A stretch of 64,000 nucleotides of DNA from Thermoplasmata archaeon (GTDB taxonomy: Archaea; Thermoplasmatota; Thermoplasmata; Lutacidiplasmatales; UBA184). Every line of letters begins with the position of its first letter. The stretch's first letter is position 1. Made by a program: the position numbers and the translations under genes. Of this stretch, positions 34,482 to 43,146 are shown one piece after another. The notes under the pieces are model-generated. The model was not told the DNA's origin, did not search any database, and saw nothing but the letters and a program-made list of their open reading frames with translations. The stretch spans positions 1 through 64,000 of the forward strand of contig JAKIWE010000006.1 of NCBI GenBank assembly GCA_022750195.1, read 5' to 3'.

Positions 34482-34603
34482 GAGGGAGGGACCGCGCTCC
34501 GCTACTTGGCCGTTCCCGAGCGCGCTCTCTGCCCGGCCGGTGTTAAGTCGGCCCGCTCCTGCCCGGGGTCGGTGAGCCTCTGGAGCCTCGCGTCGCCGTC
34601 CTG

Positions 34604-35071
34604 ATGGGCAGCCACAGTGACTGGCCCTCGCTCGAAGGGGCCTCCAAGCTCCTCGACGAGCTGGGGGTCGGGCACGAGGCTCGCGTGCTCTCCGCGCACC
34701 GGACGCCGGAGGCGCTCCGCAGCTACGTGACGGCGGCGGAGAGTCGTGGTATCGAGGTGATCATTGCCGCGGCGGGTGGGGCCGCCCACCTCGCTGGGGT
34801 CTGCGCGAGCCTCACGTGGCTCCCCGTACTGGGGGTACCGATGGAATCGGCCCACCTCCACGGCATGGACTCGCTCCTCTCGACGGTCCAGATGCCCGGA
34901 GGGGTGCCGGTGGCGACCTTTGGTATCGGAAAGTCGGGCGCGACGAACGCCGCCTTGTTCGCTGCAGCCATCCTCGCGAGGAAGTACCCCGAGTACCGCG
35001 AACGTCTGGCCGCCTACCGCGCCCGACGGGCGAAGGAGCTGCTCGACCGGCCCGACCCCCGCGCGCCCTGA
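34604..35071 (+). CDS. purE: N5-carboxyaminoimidazole ribonucleotide mutase PurE
   Basis: The 155-aa enzyme acts in purine synthesis, interconverting carboxylated AIR species. Motifs are MGSHSDWPSLEGASKLLDELGV, VLSAHRTPEALRSYV, IIAAAGGAAHLAGVCASLTWLPVLGVP and SLLSTVQMPGGVPVATFGIGKSGATNAALFAAAIL. At the ATG (34604) the first beta strand would be missing: the codons just upstream encode RVAVL, as in all PurE proteins. In that frame only CTG codons (34580, 34559) are available as starts before a stop at 34544. So the real start is probably non-canonical or the sequence has a small error. Confidence 0.92.
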   Translation: MGSHSDWPSLEGASKLLDELGVGHEARVLSAHRTPEALRSYVTAAESRGIEVIIAAAGGAAHLAGVCASLTWLPVLGVPMESAHLHGMDSLLSTVQMPGGVPVATFGIGKSGATNAALFAAAILARKYPEYRERLAAYRARRAKELLDRPDPRAP

Positions 35072-35081
35072 GCGGGCTGGC

Positions 35082-35744
35082 TCAGTTCCACAGCGGGTGG
35101 AAGAACGGCACCGTCAACGCGACGGTGAGCAGCACGAAGGCTGGGACGAGCGTCATCGCCAGATCGTCGTCGACCCCACGGACGCGGGGCGCCTCGATGG
35201 CCACGCCGATGATCGCGGCGAGAGCGCCGCCGGTGATCGCCACCGGTAGGGCGACCCGCCACGCGAACGTCAGGCTCCCTACGGCCAGGCCGAAGTACGC
35301 GGCCAGGGGCAGCGCGGGGTGGACGGGCGGACCGACGCGCCGGACCCTGAGTTCGCCGATGAGCGGATCGACCAGGCTCGTGCCCAGGACCACCACGGTC
35401 GCAATGGCCGGGGGGAAGACGACGACCGCGATCACCAACGCGATGGCGTAGAACGCGAAGCTGGCCACGCGGTGTTGCTCGTAGGGCCGGAGGGTCGGGA
35501 GTTCGGCGTGGGCGACGTGGCGTAGCACTTCGAGCACGAGCACCGCGCCGAGCGCGAGCAGCAGGGCAAGGACGTTCGGGACGACGAGAAAGAACCGCGG
35601 CGGGAGGAGATAGTAGACCAGAACGAAGGCGCCGGAGAGGTGCAGACAACGTCGCCAGATCCGATCCCCGAGCTCGAGATCGCCCCCGAATTTGGCGCCG
35701 AGCCACCCGCGGAGTCGGCCGCCACGGTGGAACCGCAACCGCAT
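35082..35744 (-). CDS. Polyprenol/dolichol kinase-like membrane protein (tentative)
   Basis: The 220-aa protein starts with a basic stretch and then RIWRRCLHLSGAFVLVYYLLPPRFFLVVPNVLALLLALGAVLVLEVLRH, resembling the start of the SEC59/phosphatidate cytidylyltransferase-like family. Two to four more hydrophobic segments follow, with TSLVDPLIGELRVRR where family members have a conserved Asp and Gly. If correct, it phosphorylates a polyprenol used for protein glycosylation, fitting the many sequon-rich surface proteins here. Identification is by pattern only. It converges with purE (10 nt apart) and is divergent from guaAb. Confidence 0.55.
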   Translation of the reverse strand: MRLRFHRGGRLRGWLGAKFGGDLELGDRIWRRCLHLSGAFVLVYYLLPPRFFLVVPNVLALLLALGAVLVLEVLRHVAHAELPTLRPYEQHRVASFAFYAIALVIAVVVFPPAIATVVVLGTSLVDPLIGELRVRRVGPPVHPALPLAAYFGLAVGSLTFAWRVALPVAITGGALAAIIGVAIEAPRVRGVDDDLAMTLVPAFVLLTVALTVPFFHPLWN

Positions 35745-35834
35745 CCCGCGAAGGCGGGGCGCTCGGAGGTAAGGAGCTTGTGGCGGGGGATCGAGGCGCG
35801 AAGGGTTTTGTGGTTCGTCCGTTCCGCGCCGTCG

Positions 35835-36782
35835 ATGGTCGACCCGGCGGCGTTCCGGAGCGAAGCCGTCCGGAAGATCCGAGCGGAGGTGCCGTCCCGC
35901 GCGATCGTCGCCGCCAGCGGCGGCGTCGACAGTACGGTCGCTGCCTTCCTCGCGCACGAAGCCCTCGGCGACCGTGTCCGTTCGGTGTTCGTCGATACCG
36001 GTCTTCTCCGGGCAGGAGAGGCCGACGCCGCCCGGGAGCTGTTCGGACCCACCCACGTCCCGCTCAACGTCGTCGACGCTTCGGCGAGGTTCCTCGGCGC
36101 GTTGGCCGGGGTGACCGACCCGGAGGAGAAGCGGCGGCGGATCGGCTCGACGTTCATCCGATTGTTCGAGGAGGAGGCGGACCGGTTCGGCGCGGACCGT
36201 CTCGTGCAGGGAACGATCGCCCCGGACTGGATCGAGAGCGGGGGGGCCCTTCGGGACACGATCAAGACGCACCACAACGTCGGGGGCATCCCCGCCGACT
36301 CGCGGCTCACGCTCGTCGAACCGCTACGAGACCTGTACAAGGACGAGGTCCGGGCGGTAGCGCGCGCCCTGGGCATCCCCGGGTCGGAGCGGCAGCCGTT
36401 CCCCGGCCCCGGATTGGCGGTGCGCGTCGGGGGTCCGGTCTCGGCGGAGCGCGTCGCCGTCGCGCGCGTCGCGAACCGGATCGTGGAAGAAGAGGTCGAC
36501 AAGGCGGTCGCCGAAGGACACCTGGCGCGGCCGTGGCAGTACTTCGCGGTCCTCCTCCCGGTCCGGACCGTGGGGGTCACTGGGGACAATCGGGTCTACG
36601 GGGAGGCCGTGAGCATCCGGCTGGTCGACTCGACGGACGCGATGACCGCGGCCGCCGTCCCCGCCCCGCCGACCCTCCTCCGACGCATCGCCGAACGGGT
36701 GACCCGGGAGCTCCACGGCAAGGTGACCCGCGTCCTGTACGACGTCACCGACAAGCCGCCGGCGACCATCGAGTGGGAGTAA
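35835..36782 (+). CDS. guaAb: GMP synthase ATP-pyrophosphatase subunit (GuaA-B)
   Basis: The 315-aa protein is the synthetase half of the two-subunit archaeal GMP synthase. It has the PP-loop IVAASGGVDSTVAAFLAHEALG, VFVDTGLLRAGEADAARELF, RRRIGSTFIRLFEEEA, LVQGTIAPDWIESGG, IKTHHNVGG, and the dimerisation domain PFPGPGLAVRV...RPWQYFAVLLPVRTVGVTGDNRVYGEAVSIRLVDSTDAMTA. The glutaminase partner is encoded elsewhere. The ATG at 35835 fits the family N-terminus (MVDPAAFRSEAVRKIR). Confidence 0.96.
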   Translation: MVDPAAFRSEAVRKIRAEVPSRAIVAASGGVDSTVAAFLAHEALGDRVRSVFVDTGLLRAGEADAARELFGPTHVPLNVVDASARFLGALAGVTDPEEKRRRIGSTFIRLFEEEADRFGADRLVQGTIAPDWIESGGALRDTIKTHHNVGGIPADSRLTLVEPLRDLYKDEVRAVARALGIPGSERQPFPGPGLAVRVGGPVSAERVAVARVANRIVEEEVDKAVAEGHLARPWQYFAVLLPVRTVGVTGDNRVYGEAVSIRLVDSTDAMTAAAVPAPPTLLRRIAERVTRELHGKVTRVLYDVTDKPPATIEWE

Positions 36783-36852
36783 TCAACCGCCTCCTCCCGC
36801 CCGGAAAGCCTATCCGTTGAGTCACCTGTTCTAGCGTAGGTTCAGGACATCG

Positions 36853-37071
36853 ATGGCGAGCGCGGTCGTGGACGGACGGACCGTGAAGATCACCGAGGAG
36901 ATCGCTCGCGGGCTCGAGCGACGCATCTCCGGGACCGGGTTCAAGTCGATCGACGCGTTCGTCGAGTTCGTCATGGCCCGACTGCTCGAAACCTCGTCCG
37001 AGATCCCCTTCTCGGAAGAGGACGAACGCCTGTTGCGCGAGCGGCTTCGATCGCTCGGCTACATCGACTGA
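36853..37071 (+). CDS. Small ribbon-helix-helix-like protein
   Basis: The 72-aa protein reads as strand (GRTVKIT), helix (EEIARGLERRIS), FKSIDAFVEFVMARLLE helix, and a tail with a charged helix (SEEDERLLRERLRSLGYID). This resembles a CopG/RHH-type DNA-binding protein without a clear family name. Only 24 nt separate it from the zinc-ribbon gene behind it, so the two are probably cotranscribed. Confidence 0.65.
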   Translation: MASAVVDGRTVKITEEIARGLERRISGTGFKSIDAFVEFVMARLLETSSEIPFSEEDERLLRERLRSLGYID

Positions 37072-37095
37072 AGGACGTGCGCGGGTAGGTACCGC

Positions 37096-37353
37096 ATGGC
37101 GGAAGACCCGGTCAAGGTCCAGTGCCCCTTCTGTGGGGCCCCAGAGACGGAGCGCATCAACATGGAGGGGCACCGTTTCCTGGTGTTCAGCTGCATGTTC
37201 ACGCCCGAGGTCGACCCGGCGCTCGACGAGTCGGCGCTGCCGCAGCACCTCGCCAAGGAGTACGGTCCGAACGGGAACACCTACTTCCGGCGCCAATGCG
37301 ACCGGCTCCATCTGGTCGTTACGCGACCTCCCGGCGGCGGCTCTCACGGCTGA
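37096..37353 (+). CDS. Small zinc-ribbon-like protein
   Basis: The 85-aa protein has CPFCGAPETERINMEGHRFLVFSCMF near the N-terminus, a CPxC knuckle followed by a single Cys, and a further Cys in YFRRQCDRLHLVV. Such patterns suggest a structural zinc site. No known family is recognised. It follows the RHH-like gene closely. Confidence 0.6.
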   Translation: MAEDPVKVQCPFCGAPETERINMEGHRFLVFSCMFTPEVDPALDESALPQHLAKEYGPNGNTYFRRQCDRLHLVVTRPPGGGSHG

Positions 37354-37391
37354 CCGCCGCCCTGAGCCGTCCTCTCCGGGGGGAGAACTCC

Positions 37392-37982
37392 TCAGCCCCG
37401 GGATGGGGGGATCGGCGGGGCCGAAGGTGGGGACGGGCGCAGCAGCGCGGCCCGATAGACCAGATAGACTCCGAAGTTGCGGCCGAGGAACAGGCCCGTG
37501 CTCACGGCGAACAACGCGTCGACCACGAGCAAGGCGGCGGCCGCCGCCGGGGAGAGGGTGACGGAGGAGCCGACCGGCCCGAACGGATCGAGCCCCACGA
37601 CGAACAGGTCGAGGAGGAGTCGGACCGCGAACAGGGTGAGGTACACGATCGCGATGACCATCCCCATCCGATACATCCAGACGCCGTCCGGCCTCCGCCA
37701 GATCTCGACCCGGCGGCGCGTGTACCGGATCCCCACCCACGCCGACGCGACGATGAGCACGGAGTCCACGCCGAGGTCGACGAGCGAGAGCGACGGGAAC
37801 AGGTAGAGGCCCTCGACCACGGTCACGACGAAGAGCAGGAGGAAGAAACCCGCCAGCGCGAGCAGGCTCGTCGGGTTGATCGACGCTCCGTGGACGCTCT
37901 GGTAGACCCGGCGGGCGAGGAGGACGACGACGAGTACCAGGAAGATCGCCGTGGGGGCGATCTCGGAGGCCGAAAGGGCCAT
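37392..37982 (-). CDS. Five-TM membrane protein (CcdC/DUF1453-like, tentative)
   Basis: The 196-aa protein has about five membrane helices: IAPTAIFLVLVVVLLARRVY, LLALAGFFLLLFVVTVVEGLYLF, VDSVLIVASAWVGIRYTRRR, MGMVIAIVYLTLFAVRLLLDLFVVG and AALLVVDALFAVSTGLFLGR. The TRRR...RMG pattern recalls CcdC-like DUF1453 proteins, but this is uncertain. It starts one base after the ridA stop (TAG-G-ATG), so it is translated with the sdhABE-ridA message. Confidence 0.6.
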   Translation of the reverse strand: MALSASEIAPTAIFLVLVVVLLARRVYQSVHGASINPTSLLALAGFFLLLFVVTVVEGLYLFPSLSLVDLGVDSVLIVASAWVGIRYTRRRVEIWRRPDGVWMYRMGMVIAIVYLTLFAVRLLLDLFVVGLDPFGPVGSSVTLSPAAAAALLVVDALFAVSTGLFLGRNFGVYLVYRAALLRPSPPSAPPIPPSRG

Positions 37983-37983
37983 C

Positions 37984-38442
37984 CTAGGCGCCCCGGTTCC
38001 CCCGCCTTCGGGGCGGCCGCGTCGGGGGTCGGGGAGCCCGCACGGCGTCGACCTCGATCTCCACGAGGGCGTCCTTCGGGATGAACCGCTCGACCTGGAC
38101 CATCGTCGCCGCCGGACGGGCGCGCCCGAACGCCTCCTGATGGGCCCGGCCGAACTCCTCCCATCGGCGGATGTCGGTGACGAACATCCGGGTCCGAACG
38201 ACGTCGTCGAACGACGCTCCGGCTTCCTTCAGCGCCGACTCGACGATCTTCAGCGCCGCGCTCGCCTGACGGTAGCCTGCGTCCGGACCGCGGGTCCTTC
38301 GCTCCGCCTCCGGAGCGACCGTTCCCGCGACGAACACCCGATCCCCCACTCGGATCGCCCGGGAGTAGCCGACGGTCGCCTCCCACGGCGCGCCGCTCGA
38401 GATCCGCTGCCGGTCCGACGCTCGAGGGGAGCTCCGGGTCAT
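37984..38442 (-). CDS. ridA: RidA/YjgF family enamine/imine deaminase
   Basis: The 152-aa protein contains the RidA core VGYSRAIRVGDRVFVAGTVAPE, ALKIVESALKEAGASFDDVVRTRMFVTDIRRWEEFGRAHQEAFGRARPAATMVQVERFIPKDALVEIEVDAV. The conserved Arg in RPAATMV and Glu in VEIEVDA are present, so deaminase activity is plausible. RidA removes reactive enamines made by PLP enzymes. The ATG at 38442 overlaps the sdhE-like stop by 4 nt, an unusual partner for succinate dehydrogenase. Confidence 0.9.
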   Translation of the reverse strand: MTRSSPRASDRQRISSGAPWEATVGYSRAIRVGDRVFVAGTVAPEAERRTRGPDAGYRQASAALKIVESALKEAGASFDDVVRTRMFVTDIRRWEEFGRAHQEAFGRARPAATMVQVERFIPKDALVEIEVDAVRAPRPPTRPPRRRGNRGA

Positions 38443-39326
38443 GTGGGGACCGCGACGGGTCCGATCTTGTCGAGAGCACTGTCGACCGAGACGAGATGGC
38501 GCGGGAGTCCGAGCTGCTCCGGCGGAGCGCCAAGGGCCAGGCCGACGAGCTGAGGAAGGTGGAAGATCGGCATGTGCAACGGCCGACCGACCTCGGCGGC
38601 GGCCCGGTTCTGGAAGGAGTCGAGCGAGATGTGGCAGAGCGGGCACGGGGTCGCCATCGCGTCCGCGCCGTGCGCCGCAGCGTCCTCGATCTGGTGGGCG
38701 GCGATCCGGTTGGCCGTCGGCTCCTTGACGAACAGGATCGGGAAGCCGCAGCACATGACCCGCCCGCGGTACATCACCGGCGTCGCGCCGAGGGTGGTGA
38801 TCAGGTCCTCGAAGGCGTGAGGCTCCTCCGCGCTCTCCGACCCGAGCTCGGCCTGGGGACGCAGGAGGTGGCAGCCGTAGAACGCGCCGACCTTGAGGCC
38901 GGTGAGCGGTCGGCGCACGCGCTGGGCGATCGCCGCGAGCCCGTACTCCTCGGTGAGGACGCTCAGGAGGTGGCGGACCTTCACCGTCCCCTTGTAGCTG
39001 ACCCCGATCTGGGCGAGCGCGGGGTCGACGCGGGCGCGGATCGCCGGGTCGGCGAGCTTCTGCCGGGCGAGGCTGAGCATCCCCTGGCAGGTCGAACAGA
39101 CCGTGAGGATGTCGAGCCCCTGCCCCTCGGCGATCGCGAGGTTCCGGGCGTTGAGCGCGACGTTGAGGATCATGTTCGCCTCGTCGACGAAGCCGGAGCC
39201 GCAGCAGGAGAACCGCGGCGACTCGACGAGCTCGATCCCGAGCGCGGTCGTCACCCACCGGGTCGCCATGTCGAGCTCCTTGCCGGACGCCTGCGCGACG
39301 CAGCCGGGATAGTAGGCGATCCTCAC
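38439..39326 (-). CDS. sdhE: CCG-domain subunit of succinate dehydrogenase/fumarate reductase (SdhE/HdrB-like)
   Basis: The 295-aa protein carries two cysteine-rich CCG domains. The first has CVAQ...SCCGSGF...CSTCQ, the second GCHLLRP...MCCGFPI...CPLCH. These bind non-cubane [4Fe-4S] clusters, as in HdrB and SdhE of E-type succinate:quinone oxidoreductases. In this type the CCG subunit replaces the classical haem-containing anchors. It lies directly behind sdhB with a 4-nt overlap. Whether the electron partner is a quinone or a thiol pair (thiol:fumarate reductase) cannot be decided here. Confidence 0.92.
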   Translation of the reverse strand: MRIAYYPGCVAQASGKELDMATRWVTTALGIELVESPRFSCCGSGFVDEANMILNVALNARNLAIAEGQGLDILTVCSTCQGMLSLARQKLADPAIRARVDPALAQIGVSYKGTVKVRHLLSVLTEEYGLAAIAQRVRRPLTGLKVGAFYGCHLLRPQAELGSESAEEPHAFEDLITTLGATPVMYRGRVMCCGFPILFVKEPTANRIAAHQIEDAAAHGADAMATPCPLCHISLDSFQNRAAAEVGRPLHMPIFHLPQLVGLALGAPPEQLGLPRHLVSVDSALDKIGPVAVPT

Positions 39327-40294
39327 GTCGGTTTCTCCTCGTCGAGGAGCTCGTAGAGCTTCTCGACCTCCTCGACCCCTTCGATGGGCCGAGGGGACTT
39401 CAGCAGTTCGGGCTTCTTGCGGATCAGACGGGCCGCCTGGGGGAGCAGCGGGAGGGCCTCCAGCGGCGTGTAGGTCTGACGGATCAGCTTCGCCTCGTTG
39501 AGCTGCCCGCGCTGCCGGATGTTCTCCTTGAACCCGAGGGCGTGTTTCGAACCGTGCTCCGTGGCGCCCTGGACCGCGATCGCCATCTCCTTGAGGTCGC
39601 GGATCCGCTCAGAGGGCTGCACGTCCTTCGGACAGGCTTCGGTGCACAGGTGGCACCGGAGGCAGAGCCAAAGGCCCCCGGGCTGGATCTTGAGCAGACG
39701 CTGCTGGGCGGCTCCGTCGCGCGGGTCGACGACGAATCGGAAGAGCTTCGCCAGCGACATCGGGCCCGGGAACTCCGGGTCCGCCTCGACGGCCGGGCAC
39801 GCCGAGTAGCAGGCGGCGCAGGCGATGCAGCGAGGCGTCTCTCGGAACGCGTCGACCTGCTGCGGCGTCATCTTCGACGGCTCCCCCTTGGGGAGCGGGT
39901 GGTCCGGGTCGCCGATGAGGTGCGGTTCGAGCTTGCGGTAGTTGCCCCAGAAGCTGCCCATGTCGACGACGAGGTCGCGCAGGACGGGGAGGTTCCGCAT
40001 CGGGTCGATCACGACGCGACCGTGACGCTCGAACTCCGGTCCCACCGGGGTCTGGCAGGCGAGTCGGCTCTTCGAGTTCACGACCATCGAACACGAGCCG
40101 CAGATCGCGCTCCGGCAGGAGTAGCGGAGCGTGAGCCCGGGGTCGATCTCCGAGCGGATCCGCAGGAGCGCCGTCAGCACCGGGGTGTGCGGTGCCAGGT
40201 CCAGCGTGTAGCGAACGTACCGGGGTTCCTTGTCCTTCGTCGGGTCGAACCGGTAGACGTCGAACGGGATCGTGAGGGTCCCGGCCACCGCCAT
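39323..40294 (-). CDS. sdhB: Succinate dehydrogenase/fumarate reductase iron-sulfur subunit
   Basis: The 323-aa protein has the plant-ferredoxin-type [2Fe-2S] motif CRSAICGSCSM...C (residues about 60-80). Two further Cys sets follow, CIACAACYSACP and CLRCHLCTEACP. The last set has four Cys plus Pro, suggesting a second [4Fe-4S] cluster in place of the usual [3Fe-4S], as in E-type enzymes. It has a longer C-terminus than classical SdhB (GFKENIRQRGQL to the end). The ATG at 40294 shares one base with the sdhA stop (TGATG). Confidence 0.95.
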   Translation of the reverse strand: MAVAGTLTIPFDVYRFDPTKDKEPRYVRYTLDLAPHTPVLTALLRIRSEIDPGLTLRYSCRSAICGSCSMVVNSKSRLACQTPVGPEFERHGRVVIDPMRNLPVLRDLVVDMGSFWGNYRKLEPHLIGDPDHPLPKGEPSKMTPQQVDAFRETPRCIACAACYSACPAVEADPEFPGPMSLAKLFRFVVDPRDGAAQQRLLKIQPGGLWLCLRCHLCTEACPKDVQPSERIRDLKEMAIAVQGATEHGSKHALGFKENIRQRGQLNEAKLIRQTYTPLEALPLLPQAARLIRKKPELLKSPRPIEGVEEVEKLYELLDEEKPT

Positions 40295-41967
40295 CAGTAC
40301 ACCCGCTCCTTGGGCTCGAACCGCGTCATCGTCACGGGCGCGTAGCTGAGCACCGGTCCGCCCGGCCCCCTCGCGGCGAGCGTGTGCTTGAGCCATGCGA
40401 CGTCGTCGCGCTTCGGGTAGTCCAAGCGCGAGTGCGCGCCGCGGCTCTCGGTGCGCGCGATCGCCCCGACCACGATCACTTCGGCGAGCTCGAGCATGTT
40501 GCCGGTCTCCAGGGCGTCGATCAGATTGAGATTGAACTGGGCCGAGGTGTCGGCGATCCGGACCCGCGCGAACCGCTGGCGCAGCGCTCGGATCTGCCGG
40601 AGCGCCTCCTCGAGCTCGCCCGCGGTCCGGTAGATGCCTACCAGCGAGTCCATTGTCGTCTGCATCTCGGTGCGGAGCCTCTGCGGGTCTTCGCCGTCCG
40701 TCCGCCCCCACATCGACCGGATCGGGGTGACGGCCTGGTCGAGGTCGGTCTCGTGGAGCACCGGGCTCGGAGCCGTGGCGACGTAGCTGGCCGCGGCCTC
40801 GCCCGCCTGACGGCCGAAGACGAGCGTCTCCAACAGCGAGTTCCCACCGAGGCGGTTCGCCCCGTGGATCGACACGCAGGCCGCTTCTCCCGCCGAGTAG
40901 AGGCCGGGCACGTTCGTCTCGCCGCGCAGGTTCGTGCCGATCCCGCCCATCATGTAGTGCTGGGCGGGCATCACCGGGATCGGTTGCGTCACCGGGTCGA
41001 CGCCGGCGAATTTCCGGGAGAAGTCGCAGATCTCCTGCAACCGGGACTCGATCCTCTCCTTCCCGAGATGCATCAGCTCCAGATGGACGTAACCCCCGGG
41101 GAACCCCCGGCCCTCCTTCACCTCGGTCACGATCGCGCGGGAGACGACGTCCCGCGACGCCAGGTCGAGAACGTGCGGGGCGTACCTCGTCATGAACCGC
41201 TCCCCGCTGGCGTTCTTCAAGATCCCGCCTTCCCCCCGGGCCCCCTCGGTGATCAGGATACCGGATTCGAGGAGCGCGGTCGGGTGGAACTGAACGAACT
41301 CCATGTCCTTCAGGAACGCCCCCGCCCGGTAGGAGGCCGCGATGCCGTCGCCGGTGCAGCTGTGGGCGTTCGTGGTCCGACCGTAGATCCGTCCCGCGGG
41401 TCCGGTCGCCATGATGACGGCCTTGGCGGCGATCTCGGCGAATTCGCCGGTCCGTCGGTCGAGGGCGACGATCCCCTGGACCCGACCGTCGCGGACCACG
41501 ACCTCGAGGAGGTCCCACTCTTCGTACAGCGTGTACGGCTGCGTCCCGAGGTGCTCGTACAGCGCCTGCAGGAGCGCGAGCCCCGTGCGGTCCGCGGCGT
41601 AGATAGTGCGGGGGAAGCCGGCCCCGCCGAACGGCCGCCGAGCGAGGCTTCCGTCCTCGCCCCGACTAAAGATGGTGCCGAAATGTTCCATCTCGACGAC
41701 CGTCGGGCCGGCGGATTGGCAGAAGAACTCGATCGCGTCTTGGTCGCCGAGGTAGTCCGAGCCCTTCACCGTGTCGTAGGTGTGGGTCTCGACGGAGTCC
41801 TCCTTGCCGACGGCGGCGTTGATGCCCCCCTGGGCGGCGCCGGAGTGCGAGCGGAGCGGGTGGAGCTTCGAGACGATCGCCACGTCGCGCCCCGCCTGGA
41901 TCGCGGCCAACGCCGCTCGCTGGCCGGCGAGACCGGCGCCGACGACGACGACGTCGTGACGTTGCAT
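40294..41967 (-). CDS. sdhA: Succinate dehydrogenase/fumarate reductase flavoprotein subunit
   Basis: The 557-aa protein starts with the dinucleotide fold [33 protein letters not shown] follows, in which the His is the covalent FAD attachment site. Active-site segments include [22 protein letters not shown], and [35 protein letters not shown]. It oxidises succinate or reduces fumarate. It heads the operon; a TATA-like CAATTAAG at 42002-42009 (minus) is 38 nt upstream. Confidence 0.96.
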   Translation of the reverse strand: MQRHDVVVVGAGLAGQRAALAAIQAGRDVAIVSKLHPLRSHSGAAQGGINAAVGKEDSVETHTYDTVKGSDYLGDQDAIEFFCQSAGPTVVEMEHFGTIFSRGEDGSLARRPFGGAGFPRTIYAADRTGLALLQALYEHLGTQPYTLYEEWDLLEVVVRDGRVQGIVALDRRTGEFAEIAAKAVIMATGPAGRIYGRTTNAHSCTGDGIAASYRAGAFLKDMEFVQFHPTALLESGILITEGARGEGGILKNASGERFMTRYAPHVLDLASRDVVSRAIVTEVKEGRGFPGGYVHLELMHLGKERIESRLQEICDFSRKFAGVDPVTQPIPVMPAQHYMMGGIGTNLRGETNVPGLYSAGEAACVSIHGANRLGGNSLLETLVFGRQAGEAAASYVATAPSPVLHETDLDQAVTPIRSMWGRTDGEDPQRLRTEMQTTMDSLVGIYRTAGELEEALRQIRALRQRFARVRIADTSAQFNLNLIDALETGNMLELAEVIVVGAIARTESRGAHSRLDYPKRDDVAWLKHTLAARGPGGPVLSYAPVTMTRFEPKERVY

Positions 41968-42183
41968 TGAGTGAACCGGCCGCCCCGAGACCTGGGCGGG
42001 CTTAATTGTTGGTGGACCCGGGCGAGAGCCCCGCAGCGTGCGTTGCTCACCGCGCTCGCCACCGTGGCACGATTCGCCGTTGGGCTCCCGGGAGCGCGGG
42101 CAGCCGAGTCGGCCGCCGCGACGTCTCTCGCCGACGGACCGGGTTCGATCCGGCCCGCGCCGGAACCCAGGCTCCTCGCTGGC
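41968..42183. other. Intergenic region with sdhA promoter and hairpin
   Basis: This 216-nt gap between two minus-strand genes contains the sdhA TATA element (42002-42009). A hairpin GGACCGG-GTTCGAT-CCGGCCC (about 42136-42156, one mismatch) lies 30-50 nt downstream of the surface-protein stop. It may mark the 3' end of that transcript. No gene is supported. Confidence 0.4.
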
Positions 42184-42960
42184 TCAGCTGCTGCCGGGGG
42201 GCGGAGGGGACGGGGGTTGTCCCATGGGTGGGGGAGGGGGCGGTGGCATCTGTTGCCCGGGGGCGGCGGTCCATCCCATCGGGGGTGGCATGCGCTTCTT
42301 GCGGGTCACCACGATGACGACCACGACGACGATCACCACGATGGCGACGAGGGAGATGACCGCGATCAAGATGAGTCCGGAGAAGATGTTGTTCACCACG
42401 GCGGGCGCCGAAATGCACCCGGCCGCGTTGCACGTCCCGCCCCCGTTGTAGTCGCTGCCGAGGTAGCTGTCCGACGTGCCGCTCGGACTGGAGCTGGTCG
42501 CGATCGCATTGAGCGAGAAGCCGGACGACGCGCCGACCGCGGAGGTGTTGACGAGGAAGCTCAAGGTGCTCCCGCCGCCGCTCACCGTGAACGGCGCGGC
42601 GCCGTAGCCGAAGGAGCCAGAGCCGGCGCTCTCGAGAATGCCCGCGGTCGCATTGTCACTGAGCAGGAAATAGCCGGTCGCGGACGACGCCGAGTTCCCG
42701 CCGAAGTAGACGTAGTACGTGTCGTACGCGTTGGTCGTGCCCACGGAGCCGGCCACGGTGAAGCTGATCGAGAGCTGAGCGGAGCCGCTGGTGGAGCTCG
42801 ACAGCGAGACCAGGTCCACCGCCGAGTTGACCGAGCCGTTGGAGGACTGGGAGAAGCTGAGGTTGTAGCCGGACCCGCTCGCGAGCGCAGCAGGCGCGGT
42901 CAGAAGGATCGCCGCGAAGAGGAAACTCGGCAGGGTCGCTCGTCGGAGCCAGCGTCGCAT
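42184..42960 (-). CDS. Exported Ser/Gly-rich surface protein with Pro-rich cytoplasmic tail
   Basis: The 258-aa protein has a twin-Arg-like basic start and signal helix (MRRWLRRATLPSFLFAAILLTAPAALA). About 150 residues of Ser/Gly/Thr/Asn-rich beta structure follow, then a long membrane helix (IFSGLILIAVISLVAIVVIVVVVVIVV). The tail is RKKRMPPPMGW...QQMPPPPPPPMGQPPSPPPP. The pattern is that of a type-I membrane surface protein with a low-complexity cytoplasmic tail. Sequons NGS, NLS and NTS are present. TATA-like GTTTCATAAC at 42984-42993 lies 28 nt from the ATG. Confidence 0.75.
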   Translation of the reverse strand: MRRWLRRATLPSFLFAAILLTAPAALASGSGYNLSFSQSSNGSVNSAVDLVSLSSSTSGSAQLSISFTVAGSVGTTNAYDTYYVYFGGNSASSATGYFLLSDNATAGILESAGSGSFGYGAAPFTVSGGGSTLSFLVNTSAVGASSGFSLNAIATSSSPSGTSDSYLGSDYNGGGTCNAAGCISAPAVVNNIFSGLILIAVISLVAIVVIVVVVVIVVTRKKRMPPPMGWTAAPGQQMPPPPPPPMGQPPSPPPPGSS

Positions 42961-43091
42961 ACGCCTGCTTTGGCCGGCCCCCCGTTATGAAACTACCCCT
43001 GCACATCGCGTTCCGCCCGGGGGCTGAAACGCCGCTCGTCGCCGAACTTCGGCGGTACCGAGTGAATCGAACGTAAGCGCCCGGCGTGGCG

Positions 43092-43098
43092 TTATATA
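43092..43098 (+). promoter_or_regulatory. TATA box of psmB
   Basis: GCGTTATATAGCG is centred about 52 nt before the psmB ATG, giving a leader of about 25 nt. Confidence 0.55.
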
Positions 43099-43146
43099 GC
43101 GACCGTCGGTCTCCCGCTCGCTTTTCGGAGCTTACCGAGGAATCCG

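Noticed and set aside
42130..42160. A GGGTTCGATCC segment resembling a tRNA T arm in an intergenic gap
   Set aside because: Stem pairing requires a loop starting with G instead of T, no matching acceptor or anticodon arm is found on either side, even allowing introns, so it is only a hairpin.
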